Part shown: piece after piece, positions 1 through 10,341 of the stretch | Layout of the letters: each line of letters begins with the position of its first letter | Numbering within the stretch: position 1 is the first letter of the stretch | Assembly (NCBI GenBank): GCA_002633005.1 | Contig: NMRA01000140.1 | Span: forward strand, 807,005-871,004 | Source: Phoronis australis | Lineage: Eukaryota; Phoronida; Phoronidae | Length of the DNA stretch: 64,000 nucleotides | Direction: 5' to 3' | Made by a program: the position numbers and the translations under genes | Notes under the pieces: generated by a model | What the model was told of the DNA's origin: nothing | Databases searched by the model: none | The model's input: the letters and a program-made list of their open reading frames with translations, nothing else

Positions 1-1134
1 ATTACGTGAGCCTGCACGGTGCAGAGATATATCTGATAGCTGAGTTCACTAATCGTCTCCAATAATAGTTAAACTGATAAATTAAGTCCATCACATGCCA
101 TTCGCCGCGCAATATCGTAAGAATAGCCGCAACAACCTGTCCCGTGTTCGCTGGAATTGGCATGTGACATGAGTTCACCCATGGCTTACGTCACGGTATG
201 TTACATCATCTTGTTTTATTAAATGCCTTCTTAAATAGAAATTCAGACAAACGAAGCCTGTAAAAGTAAAATCACAGCAAGATGTCGCTCTCACGACAAT
301 AAAATTTCCAAAAAGGCTGTGTGCTACCTAATACGAACATAAAAGCTAGATATATACCTTTTGAGTGCTTTGGTGGAAAGATTGGCGGAAGTCTAGTCTC
401 CTTGAAGGTGCAGCGTGTTGGATTCTACCAATATAGGGTAACTGTTGTCCTATACCCAGTTTTATTTCGCACGGTTTAATATAAGGGGGAGAACGTAAAG
501 CTGAAAGTACTAATGACTACGCAACACTAACCTAATTCGCTCAAAAAATCGGAGAGTGTCGCCCTATGCCCAAAATAAACTTTTTAAACAAAAGCATAAA
601 AATTTTGAGACATCCAGTTGAGAAAACAGATCAAGTTTGAGTCTAATACTGGAATAAAAACTTATAAAAAATAGCGACGTTGCGTCCACATTTCACGGAC
701 TTCACCTTTGCTTGTGACGTTATCGTTATTCTGGCCGATTGATTTGTCACACCTATGGGATGGTGTTCTGACGTCAATGCACCACCGTTAGGTCAAAACG
801 CCACCAATTGGCAAGAATAATGATAATGCACAAGCTAAGCTGAAGTCCGTGAGATGCGGATGCAACGTCACTAATTTTTGTAAGTTTTTAGTCCAGTATC
901 AGACTCAAATCTGACCTCCAAACTTTTGAAACGTTGCACAACTTAAGAGAATGAGAAAACAAAGGGACTGGCACAAAAGTATTGAAATTACCTTTAGGTG
1001 GCACAGTTCTTGTAGGAATCGTCCAAAAACTAGCGGTTGCTTTCCGACACTTGGCAGGACACAGTCGCCTGGCAAGCGGAGAGAGGCGGGGGCAAAATAC
1101 GGGCACTAAGAATCAAAATTGCCACTAGGGACCA
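1..1134. other. No gene recognised
   Basis: AT-rich sequence with short unconvincing ORFs on both strands. I see no splice-flanked conserved exon, RNA gene or clear mobile element in it. Confidence 0.5.
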
Positions 1135-1345
1135 TGCGCGCACCCAGCCTGAAAAATGGGAGCAATTTTTGTGGATGAGGATCTTTTACTAAGCTTCACA
1201 CTGTACGTTCAGAATTGTGAATTGTACAATCGTCAAATTTTGGTAGCTCTTGCCTTTTTAGTGGACTTCTGTCTTGTTTTCTATTTTTTGGAGTTTTGTT
1301 TCTCTGAGGCGGACCATTTTGCCCGCTTCGCTTGAGCTCCTCTAG
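1135..1345 (+). repeat. Dispersed repeat, family I copy 1
   Basis: This stretch aligns by eye with 33537-33795 in the same orientation. Both begin with a GCGC(G)CACCCAGCCT-like start, share an A-rich segment, then TTTTGGTAG, GTGAGGCGGA-like and GAGCTCCTCT blocks in the same order. The copies are clearly diverged and carry indels, so this is an old interspersed repeat. No coding potential was seen and no terminal inverted repeat was found, so its class is unknown. Confidence 0.6.
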
Positions 1346-1513
1346 ACCCAATCCCCCTCCCCAAAGGCATCAGTTCATTTGCCATACTCCTCATGGTGAC
1401 ATGTATTCCGGTGAAACTGAATGAAAAACTGAAGATAATAGTTTTGTTTTTTCGTCATAATCGCCACCGTCATAACTAAACATCAATTGTTAGGTTTATA
1501 AGAATGTTTAGCA

Positions 1514-1540
1514 TGACGTCATTTTGACGTCATTGTGACG
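1514..1540. promoter_or_regulatory. CRE-like TGACGTCA cluster
   Basis: Two perfect palindromic TGACGTCA sites (1514-1521 and 1525-1532) are followed by a TGACG half-site. This is the consensus bound by CREB/ATF bZIP factors. No promoter-proximal gene was recognised within 1.5 kb, and the nearest gene is transcribed towards this point. The match is exact but the function is inference. Confidence 0.3.
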
Positions 1541-2970
1541 TTTTGGATCCAGTGTGACAGCATGCCTATTCTTTTCCGGGTCCAAATTGCGTCATGTACT
1601 GCCATGACCCTCGTCACTAAACATATCAATAAATTACGCTTTAGTAGACATGTAGCTCATGTTAACGTTGATGGTATTGAAGGTGTCGATTACTTTACAA
1701 ACCAAGGAGCAAGTGAACCCTGGTTCGTACCAAAACGCTGCATACCAGTCTGAAACAAGTATTAAAAGAAAAAGGTAAAACAGAGGGTGCATAAATTGTC
1801 AGTGGGTGCATGGAAGATGGGCTCCACCTGCAGACCAACGAAATTTATTTTTACAAGTCCTATTGAGCCAAGAGGTTCCAAAAGATTCTTAGACAGGTTG
1901 GTTATTCGGCAGGTGATCCAAGTAATTAGGCACTGCAACTTAGCTCTGCACCGAAACATCACAGACCATGTGACCTGTTCAAGCTGTCCTAAGTTTGGTT
2001 TGGAAGCTGACACGCTCGGAAATTTGCCCTGCTTATCAGGGTCTTCGCAATCTTCTGCTGTATGGACATATGACTTACCTGGTAGATATCGCCAAATCGG
2101 GTAGGTTCACATTTTCTTAAGAAAAACAGGAAGATTAGAAGATTTTACTCATGGGGATTCTTCATGCTGAGAGATCCCCTTGGGTCTTCATTGTACGATT
2201 AGTGCAGTGGACCCAACTGTGTAGCCTAAATACGCTTGGTGTACCACAGAAGGCACCAGGCCACCTGCCTGTTTTTTTTTTTTCTTTTTCTGTAGACATT
2301 GAATAAACAGTTTCTTTGGTACTGCTAGTTGACTGTGTGGTTAATCTTCCTCTGGAAATGTGAAATGAGCGTACCCAATAGGTCAAAGATTTTTAATTTT
2401 AAAACTCAAAAAATATCCATTATATATTTATAGTTTACAGTTCCATGAAGTTAGGCATATTACCCTGTTCTTTTTTTCAAACTTGTGCGAGAGTTTTCTG
2501 GTAGGGAAACCCCTCTGGCGATAACGTCCACACCGGCAATTTCCGGCGATGGCGTGAGAGGAAATGTACCCTATAATTCTGCTTTACAAAACTGTGTGCA
2601 AGCTTTTTGTTTGAATTCTTTTACACCGTGTAGAGAAGGGAGTTGGAACTATGCGGACCTGGCTTTTTTAATTCAAACCCAAAACCAGCCACAAAAATTT
2701 GATGAGTAACGCCTTCTTTATACCACGGGTACCAGAGCACTTAAAGGTCTGGCAGCGTCCTGTCCGTTTCGACTTCAAGTTCACCTTTAAAAAGATGATA
2801 ATTAAATGGTAATTGTTTGTTTTTCTTACGTGCAGTGTTGTGTGAAGGTGTTTCAGGAAGGGAATTTTGAAAATTGATTGTGATCTCTCCGTCTAGACAC
2901 CAGAAACTATTTATTGTAAGTCTAATTTAAATTACCTTATATTAACTATTACTCACTCGCAACCATTTTT
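1541..2970. other. No gene recognised
   Basis: Overlapping short ORFs occur on both strands around 1760-2105, but they mirror each other, show no recognisable domain and lack conserved splice contexts. I see nothing else to annotate here. Confidence 0.45.
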
Positions 2971-2971
2971 C

Positions 2972-2977
2972 TTTATT
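2972..2977 (-). terminator. Poly(A) signal of the ependymin-related gene
   Basis: TTTATT on the plus strand reads AATAAA on the minus strand, about 235 bases beyond the stop codon of the ependymin-related gene. It is the natural candidate for its polyadenylation signal. A second AATAAA lies slightly further downstream, near 2908. Confidence 0.5.
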
Positions 2978-3211
2978 TTTAAATATAAGACCACAATGCA
3001 CTGTCACAGAACACAAAATAACGACGTTGCGTCCATTAATTCATTCAGAGATAACATTCAAGCTCTTATTACAACTAGTTTTAAGAGTGACTCATTCCAA
3101 TATTTCAAGTGCAACGGGTTTCCGCATAGAATATGTGTGCGTCATTGCCTAACTGTTTACTGAACAACTGGCGCACTCTTCTCGGTCTACGTGATTTTGA
3201 ATAAGCAATAT

Positions 3212-5325
3212 TCACAAATTCTGACAACTGTCCGGTAGTTTGAAGACGTCCAGGTCGATGATACCGTCGTAGGTATTCACGTAGCTCACCACTTCGAACA
3301 GCGAGTCTAGAAAATTAAGGTAAAAATATACGTAATGAAGGTATGACAGTATGTTTTACTTTAAACGCTTAACACTATTCATTCATCAGTGTTGGTCGAC
3401 ATTATGAATTAATATTTGTAATGCGGACTCACGGAACAATTGATTCTTCGCAGGCGCTGACCGGAGAACGTGTACAAGAAGAAATTCAATTAGTCTTTTA
3501 TTGGCACTGAGCAATGCAAGTCTACAGATTGTATTTACATAAAATGCTATACTTACTAAACTTAATTGGCCCCAGGTCGTGTTTCTTTCCAATCAACACG
3601 TCACTGACTGGATAACAACCGTTAGAGGTCACTGTCACGCTCATACTGCTTCCGTCGCCCAAAATGGCATCACTGACGAACGTTGTTACATTGAGAGGTT
3701 TAGCTGGACTTCCGAAATACGTCGATGAAACGAAGTTCATTTCCTCTGAAATGCAATGAAATTGCACAGTTGTCAGAAACTTTTGACCCACAAATTTTAA
3801 CAAAGTTGCATTTTCCAGTAAAACCTTTTTTGAACAAACTAAACAATGATTCTTTTGTGAGATAACAAAAAGAAATTCACACACGCTAACGCACGGTAAA
3901 GAAGGGACTCCGTTTCTGGATACAAATGCACCTGTCACTGTGACATGCTGAGTTTAATATGATCAAAATGGCTTCAGTCATTCATTCGTGGCACTTACTC
4001 GTTATACAACGCGCTGTTCCATTGAGATGAAACGGAAGTGGCGATTTGATGCACTTTTTTCCGCCGTCGTAAGCCGAATACACAGCAGACTGGAAAACAT
4101 GTTGAAATATCTTTGTTTCACGTTAATTACACTAAATACCCGGATACTGCCCCCACACGTTCATGTTCGAACCAGTGCGTTTTAAACAACGCATACGCGC
4201 ATGCGCGTATGCTACATTTCTTTTTTAGACTCGGATGGACGTACAGAGACATTACTTAAACTTGGCGTTTCTTGTGTTTACCCAATCTTAATACTTTGCA
4301 ATGAACTTTCTACTCTTGAATTGAAATCATGTCAATTCAATATCCTCTGTTGGGCAGATGATTCGAACTTAATCTTTTCCAACTAATCTTGCTCTTGTGG
4401 TGCTACTCAAGTGTGAGGGCACAGACTACTATCCTACCTGCTAACGAGCCCAATATTCGTTTGCATGTTATCGAACAATCATACAAAAAGGAAATATTTT
4501 CAAGGTGATGGTGGCTTTTTTGCTATTAATGAGCTACAACAAGTCAGAACATCGGATTGAAATCTCCTGACGTCATTATATAGGAATCAAGAGTAGCTTG
4601 AGCTGAAACTCGTATTCTTTCACACACAATATACTTAATGACAGCAACTTCTTGTTGGTGACATGCGTACATTGTTTTTTCCAAACATGTAGAAGACAGA
4701 AATGTCGTCAGATATCAGAACAGCACGGTCATTCTTGTAGTCAAACGAACCAGCAAACATCATCTGAAATAACAAGTTTCGAGTAAGGAATACGGCTTCA
4801 ATGATAGTGTGATTGATCAAACATCTCCCTAAGAGAAATTATTTCTATAACTGTCTTATTTCGAATGTTCAGGCCACGTAGATGTCCCGTGTTTTGATCA
4901 ATGAAAAAGCGAGATCGACATCAGATCCAGGTCAAGCGAAACTCCCTTAGGCATTCTTTTTCATTCTTGGTATCTCCAAGAATAGATATTGTAAAATCAA
5001 AGTTTCAAATCCTTCTTAAAGAACCAGCACCTTTGCTAGTTGCTAAGGGACTAAGTGAGGCCAAATCAAGATGTGTTGAGACGACATAAGTCAATTCAAA
5101 TCCACACTAAGAGTAGTTTACAGATTCATTAACAAAATATCGACGCACAACTCGTATATCCGGTTTCTTGAGTGGAGTCGAGACCTCTAGCTCAACAAAT
5201 ACGTCCGCCTCGAACTGTTTGGGAAAGCAACAGCCCGTTTCATTGGTGACGAGGGGTGCGGCAAGGCATGCGCTCAATACGCCAAGTACCACAAGGATAG
5301 ACGCATACAAACGAGATGAGGTCAT
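3212..5325 (-). CDS. Ependymin-related secreted glycoprotein
   Basis: Predicted 223-residue secreted protein of the ependymin family (relatives of EPDR1/MERP), which are extracellular or lysosomal, lipid- and calcium-associated glycoproteins. Coding exons, read from high to low coordinate: 5325-5122, 4763-4671, 4089-3999, 3745-3557, 3306-3212. All have AG/GT borders, phases 0, 0, 1, 1, and the joined frame is open. Residues 1-24 form a signal peptide (hydrophobic LYASILVVLGVLSACLA). Family hallmarks follow: CCFPKQFEA near the N-terminus, GSFDYKND, VYSAYDGGKKC, a GCYPVSDV block, and a C-terminal aromatic/DGIIDLDVF segment ending with a Cys. Mature cysteines are at about 32, 33, 112, 127, 173 and 220. 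Sequons include NET, NES, NGT and NVT. The start ATG lies one base inside its exon, directly after a TTTCAG acceptor, so a 5' UTR exon precedes it. Length and exon-by-exon similarity are typical of the family. Confidence 0.88.
4191..4212. repeat. 22-bp perfect palindrome
   Basis: A perfect inverted repeat without spacer, alternating purine-pyrimidine around a central GCGCATGCGC. It lies in intron 2 of the ependymin-related gene. Such a sequence could extrude as a cruciform or adopt Z-DNA; no function is claimed. Confidence 0.7.
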
Positions 5326-5439
5326 TCTGAAACAGAAGTTGTACATTTCTAAAGTCATAACTCCACCGTGGTACATCATATGCTACAAAATGTGATTTAA
5401 ATGGCAATTATTGGACAATTGTCAATTAGGTGTGCTTAC

Positions 5440-5495
5440 CTCGAGTTGTTACGTGGTCGAATTAGGGAGGTGTCATGCTGTTACTGGTTTATAAA
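5440..5495 (-). promoter_or_regulatory. TATA box and 5' UTR exon of the ependymin-related gene
   Basis: On the minus strand TTTATAAACC (plus 5486-5495) lies about 25-50 bases before a strong splice donor, CTCGAG|GTAAGC (last exon base 5440). That donor fits the TTTCAG acceptor immediately before the start codon at 5325. I infer a short non-coding first exon of about 20-25 bases starting near 5460. The transcription start itself is not visible. Confidence 0.55.
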
Positions 5496-7611
5496 CAAGT
5501 GGTGTCACGAGATGGTTTAAACGAATCCTCTTACAATTACAAAAATCAGCTGTGATAATAAGTTCAGTGATTCCGCATCAGCAACAATCGGTACATTGAA
5601 TTAAACTTGTGCCAGTTTTTCACTCACATTCGTGGGAATGCTGAACAGCTAAATGAACGCACTTTCGTATTCTTGTTGGATGGGATAGGCTTCCCGAAGT
5701 TAGTCGTCTTTGAGTAGAGCTATAAAACAACAAAATCCGTTGTGTATGAGTTACTTTATTACAAATTGTTAATTTTCGCCTTTGTCTGCCAGGCATTCGC
5801 TGAAACCAAGGCTGGTGTCTTTGTCCAATACTTTGCGATTTAGCGCGTTTATCTTTGCTCAGTAGCAGTAAGAGAGTCCAAATCCGTGGTACTACTGATA
5901 TCCGTAAATTTGCTTTTCTTGCCGAGAATGTCCATTAACCGTAAATCACTGCCGATCGTAACGTAGGAAAAACACAATGGCACCAGGTAAAATTACTACA
6001 AAGAAATAAAACTAGTATTTAGATGACACGTTGGTGAAAGCTAATCAGTGATTCCGTTATTTGTATTGCGGTTTCTATATATATATATATTTGTTAGTAG
6101 TATCGACGACCCTTATTTATGTGGGTGTATGACGCTTTCTTTGGATAATTCAAGAACAATGGCAAGGTGACACGTGACAGTGCGATGTTAATGTTTTCAT
6201 GAAGGGTGCACTTTCATGCAACGCACGAAGCAGAAGATAATGCCGGTGCTCACTAGATAACCACAAGCACAGTGTGCTGATAGCGTCAGGTTATCGTTTG
6301 ACATAATATCCACCGAAGCAGCGAACACTTAAACAAAACTTTTCAAAATGCCCGACAACTTTGGAAATGGCATTCTGCTTTTAATGGATATAATTGACTG
6401 ACTAGACTAGAGGGTTAAAATGAAAATAAAATAGACAGTGAAATGTCTTTATTCCCCAGCAGTATCAAGTATAAAATCACCAGCTTTCAAGTGTGTACGC
6501 AGTTCTTCGACATTTAAGTAGAGATAGAATGAATGACAAAGAGCCGCACACTTGCTATTAAGTTTATGTGTTTGATATTGCTGGAAAATACATGTACATT
6601 TTGTGTACAATTTGTTTTTTCAGAATACGCCTGCGGCAAAAGTTTTATTTTTTGCACAACTGCGAGATCGTAAACACTCGCTTTGATGATACCCTTTCCC
6701 CATACATTTTAGTTAAAAAATTGATAAAACGGATTTTAACCGTGTTGTGTACTTAGTCACACAATAACAGGACGTTTGTAGGTTGTTATTGTTCATGAGT
6801 TCAGTAGTTTAATTGGTATTATGTCATGCGATTCCTAGTATAGGAAGTGTGTCATAGGTAACGCATCATATGTTGTTATGTAGTCGTGTGTATATATATA
6901 TTGTTGTGATATGTGCAATGAAACAGTTAAGTGTTCAGTTCAATTCTGTTCGTTTCACTGCGTAGTTAATGGAGTGTCTACTTTATTTGACAAAGTAAGA
7001 TACACAACAAACCGGATGTGGATAGATCAGTCGAAATGTAACCCCAAATAATGCTTATTCAACACAACTCCAAATACTTTCAAAGCTAACTGAATTTAAT
7101 ATGATTTTGGTTTGGTGTTACACTACCACCTAAAATGGCCACCGCAATGAGTGACGCGTGCATTATGCGTACTCACTCTGAACAGTCCCAAACAGGACAA
7201 AAAAGTTACGAAATGTTTTTGTGTTATCGTACGACTGATGATACTCATCGTGAGTTCGAAGCTGGCGAATGTAAAGGAAGGTGCTTTAAGATTAAGGTTT
7301 TCAGATTGTGTACTGCAGGTTTCTTTAGAGGTTTCTTTAGCCCAGTCCTGAAGGAACTTGGTCTCGAATGGCAAAAGCGATAAGTAAACGTTGAGAAATG
7401 GTCTTAGTTATATTAATTGCTACAGAAATTTTTCATAGCTCTTAAATGTCACGGCCACAATGACATCTAGCGGTTTGAAAATACGATTCTGGCTGTCGGA
7501 ATGTCGATATCACTTGTTGACCCTGAGCTCCAAGCTCCAAACAGTTATCTACAATTTATTGACTTTGGGAATGTTTATCTGTAATTCATAGGTGAAGTAC
7601 ATGTTCAGATG
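5496..7611. other. No gene recognised; partial repeat at 5715-5870
   Basis: No conserved exon was seen. The segment at about 5715-5870 (GAGCTATAAAACAA, then TTTATTACAAATT) resembles the sequence upstream of the SINE at 32497-32560, so it is probably a dispersed repeat. An 82-residue ORF at 7135-7383 has a fair start context (AAAATGGCC) but no recognisable domain or splice continuation. Confidence 0.4.
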
Positions 7612-8316
7612 TGTCACGTTTTCCCCGTGTGTGGGTGGTCGCAGGTTGTTACTGAGACCGGTGCTAATAGCTTTCGGTGCGACGATAGACTGAAGACTGG
7701 TTCGAGTTAATCTTTTATTAATCTCGACCGTACGTTCACAAGCTTACTCAAACAAAACGTCCGACGTAATGTCTGTTTATGCTCCAGCCAGTGCTGCGAA
7801 GCCTTGACTTGTGATGAACTTCTAAGACACGTTCAGCAACTGTTACACTCGTCGATTCAATAATCTGCTGTCTCTATAGCTGGCTCTCTATTGACTATCG
7901 CTGTAACTGCTGATTCTCTTCACTACAACTCAACTGTAGTTCTCCTGATTAACTTTCTTGAACTAACTTGATCTGACTTAAACTGACTTGATCCGACTTG
8001 AACTGACTTGATCTGACTAACACAAACCAGTGCTTGTGTATTTATAGCCTAATGCATTGTTCTTGAACTTTACATCAAGCACATTCTAGAACTTTCCTGA
8101 ATCTACCCAATCATTCTGCAAACATATACTAGTCTCTAGAATATTCCAGACCGCATTAATCACTGTCATGCTAAAGTCTAAAGTTGCATACTATTCTGTA
8201 GTAAAGAAATTACATCATCATTGTACTTAACTCAGGGGTCATGCCAATCAAACAGAATAACAAAACAAAACAATACAACTAAAAATACTGTCAGACTATA
8301 TTCTGACAATATGACA
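7612..8316 (-). mobile_element. Solo LTR, Ty3/Gypsy-like
   Basis: Read on the minus strand this ~705-bp unit starts TGTCATATTGTC and ends CGTGACA, giving TGTCA...TGACA inverted termini. It has the internal order of an LTR: a TATA box (GGCTATAAATAC) about 280 bases in, then a start-proximal region, then AATAAAAG close to the end. No gag-pol frame, primer-binding site or second LTR flanks it, so it is a solo LTR left by recombination. No convincing 5-bp target duplication was seen, so the exact ends are uncertain. Superfamily assignment rests on form only. Confidence 0.68.
7955..8025. repeat. Short tandem repeat inside the solo LTR
   Basis: Five to six degenerate copies of a 10-base unit alternating GACTTGATCT and GACTTGAACT. 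They lie just downstream of the LTR TATA box in element orientation, where an untranslated leader would be. Confidence 0.7.
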
Positions 8317-10200
8317 CGACGACAGGTCCTGCAGTTTTAAACAAACAGTGCACGTCACTATTGTTGGATTAAATTGGAGTTCACGACAATCAGTTTACCA
8401 ATTTAGTTTAGCTTATGCTATTGAGGTATTAGCATACGGGGAATTTCATATCCAACTATAGAGTTAAGCAACTTAATCTAAACACGTCACCAGAGCTACA
8501 TTCAAGGCTCATGGTGTCGTTTTATTGCTCTAAGTCAAATATTGACAAATACGTGATGTCATGTTTGCTCACTGTGGACGGTTATTAAATTCTCATACTA
8601 TAGATGCAAAGTGTGATTACACGACGAGTAGGGAGCAGCCCAACGCACAACTCAATGTAAGTGTTACGGTACCACGATGTTACCTTAGGCGTTCCTTTCT
8701 AAAGGCCTTATACACTTTGTGGGTGACGGTTGCGTAACGAGCGATCGTACCACTCTCAGTAAAGTATCTGGCCGCTACTCCGCATGCCTCATCAGACGGC
8801 ACCAGGCGAGAGTAGGTAGATCGACTGTGTGAGTATGTTTCCAGTGTATATCTTTGAGCGACATGGTTATTGTCATGAGAACGTTCGTAGTCACGAACAG
8901 TGTTTAGTAGTAGTGTCTGTTTCACCAAACGTCATCTGAAGCAACTTGATACGTTGTGTAAAGAGTGTTTAATTGTTATCGTAACGCTCAGCCATGTCAA
9001 CGGTAAGCGCTGACTTCACGTTATCATAATGCCTCGTTGAAGTAGGACTTTATCAACAACAAGTTTGTGTATTCAGATAAATACCTACAGAACTATAGAA
9101 TCTATCCCTGCAAAAGTATTCACTTTATAAAAGTAGAAAGACAGCAGAATTTGACTTTCGGGTTTATGCCAATGTGTCGGTAATTGGGTCACGTGACCAT
9201 GTTTGTTTAATGAAATTTCGCAAAAAGGTATAATAATAGGAGCACACTTTGCTAAACCTCAACAACGCAATAACAGATTTTCTAAGTTTTCACTTCGTTT
9301 TCGTTTTTGGCATATTTTGATTTTGTCAGAAAAATCAAGAAAGTTTAATGGCAGCTTATGGAAACGCTTCACATGAATCTCAGTGATCACCCATTTCTGA
9401 GATATGGTGTTCCGAAGTTAGCCAAATTTAGATATTTTTCTACGGCCTACATTACCTTAATTATACAATAATTATGTTCCTGTAAACATTATCAACTGGA
9501 TACTGCGCGTTGGTACTGTGCCGCACCACAAAAACGGCCGTGCGGCCGAGGAGACCTGCTAATTTCATACAACCTTCTTCACGTTGTCAGTTGAATAATG
9601 TTGTTTGTGTTCCTGTCCTGGGGGTAGCTACCGAAATTGTCTGCTTGCTGGTCGTATAATACAGGGTATAATGACGACCTGTGGAGGATGATACTGTAAA
9701 TGTTTTGTCGCGTCTCCGTTGCGTAATCATATTTGTACCATTGCGTTGCCACGGTTTCATTTTACACACATTCCACTTACAGCAGCACCCGTCTTAGACG
9801 TGCGGCACAACGAATAACCAGCAAAAACACAAACAATTGGCGGCTTTCGTATTTTATTTACAAGCATATTCAGATAAACATGTGTACCTTCTTGCAAATA
9901 TAATGCCTCCCCATACAAAATCACTGATTATTTCTTTCGTTCAGTTATCATATTAAATTCAAAAACTGTCGAGCTATAACTAGGGCTTCGTTCTTTAGAC
10001 GCAAGAACCTTGCGAAAACGCCAGGCATTAGAAACGTAGCATTTGATCACACAACATGATCACGCGAAATTCTGCGGAACGGAACCCAGATTTGGTGACT
10101 CCTAGAAGTCCTAGAGCGAACTGCCCACTCCATGTACTTATCAAAAATATTTACACAAGTGCCAAGATAAACAAACGATTAGGCCCACTGCCTTTGGATC
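8317..10200. other. No gene recognised
   Basis: The longest minus-strand ORF (8680-8928) begins at a TTG with an in-frame stop just upstream, and I reject it. No RNA gene or repeat with a second copy in the window was noticed here. Confidence 0.4.
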
Positions 10201-10203
10201 ATG

Positions 10204-10210
10204 TATAAAA
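10204..10210 (+). promoter_or_regulatory. TATA box of the cysteine-rich secreted protein gene
   Basis: TATAAAA lies 138 bases before the ATG at 10342. It would place transcription start near 10235 and give a 5' UTR of about 105 bases. An inverted CCAAT motif (GATTGGTTGG) lies downstream, inside the presumed leader. Confidence 0.5.
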
Positions 10211-10341
10211 TATGTAGGTTAAGGTATGCGGTAAGTCGACTGCTGATTGGTTGGCTATTTCGCTCAATGAGTTGAGGTGAATCTGAACACGCACTATCGA
10301 ACAAACTGAAACTGAAAACGGAACTACTTTTCCAGGATACA

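Noticed and set aside
7135-7383. 82-codon ORF with good ATG context
   Set aside because: No domain, signal peptide or splice continuation, and overlapping frames are open as well.
8680-8928. 82-codon minus ORF followed by a GTAACA donor and preceded by TTGCTTCAG
   Set aside because: Begins at TTG; an in-frame TGA lies directly after the possible acceptor, and no partner exon was seen.
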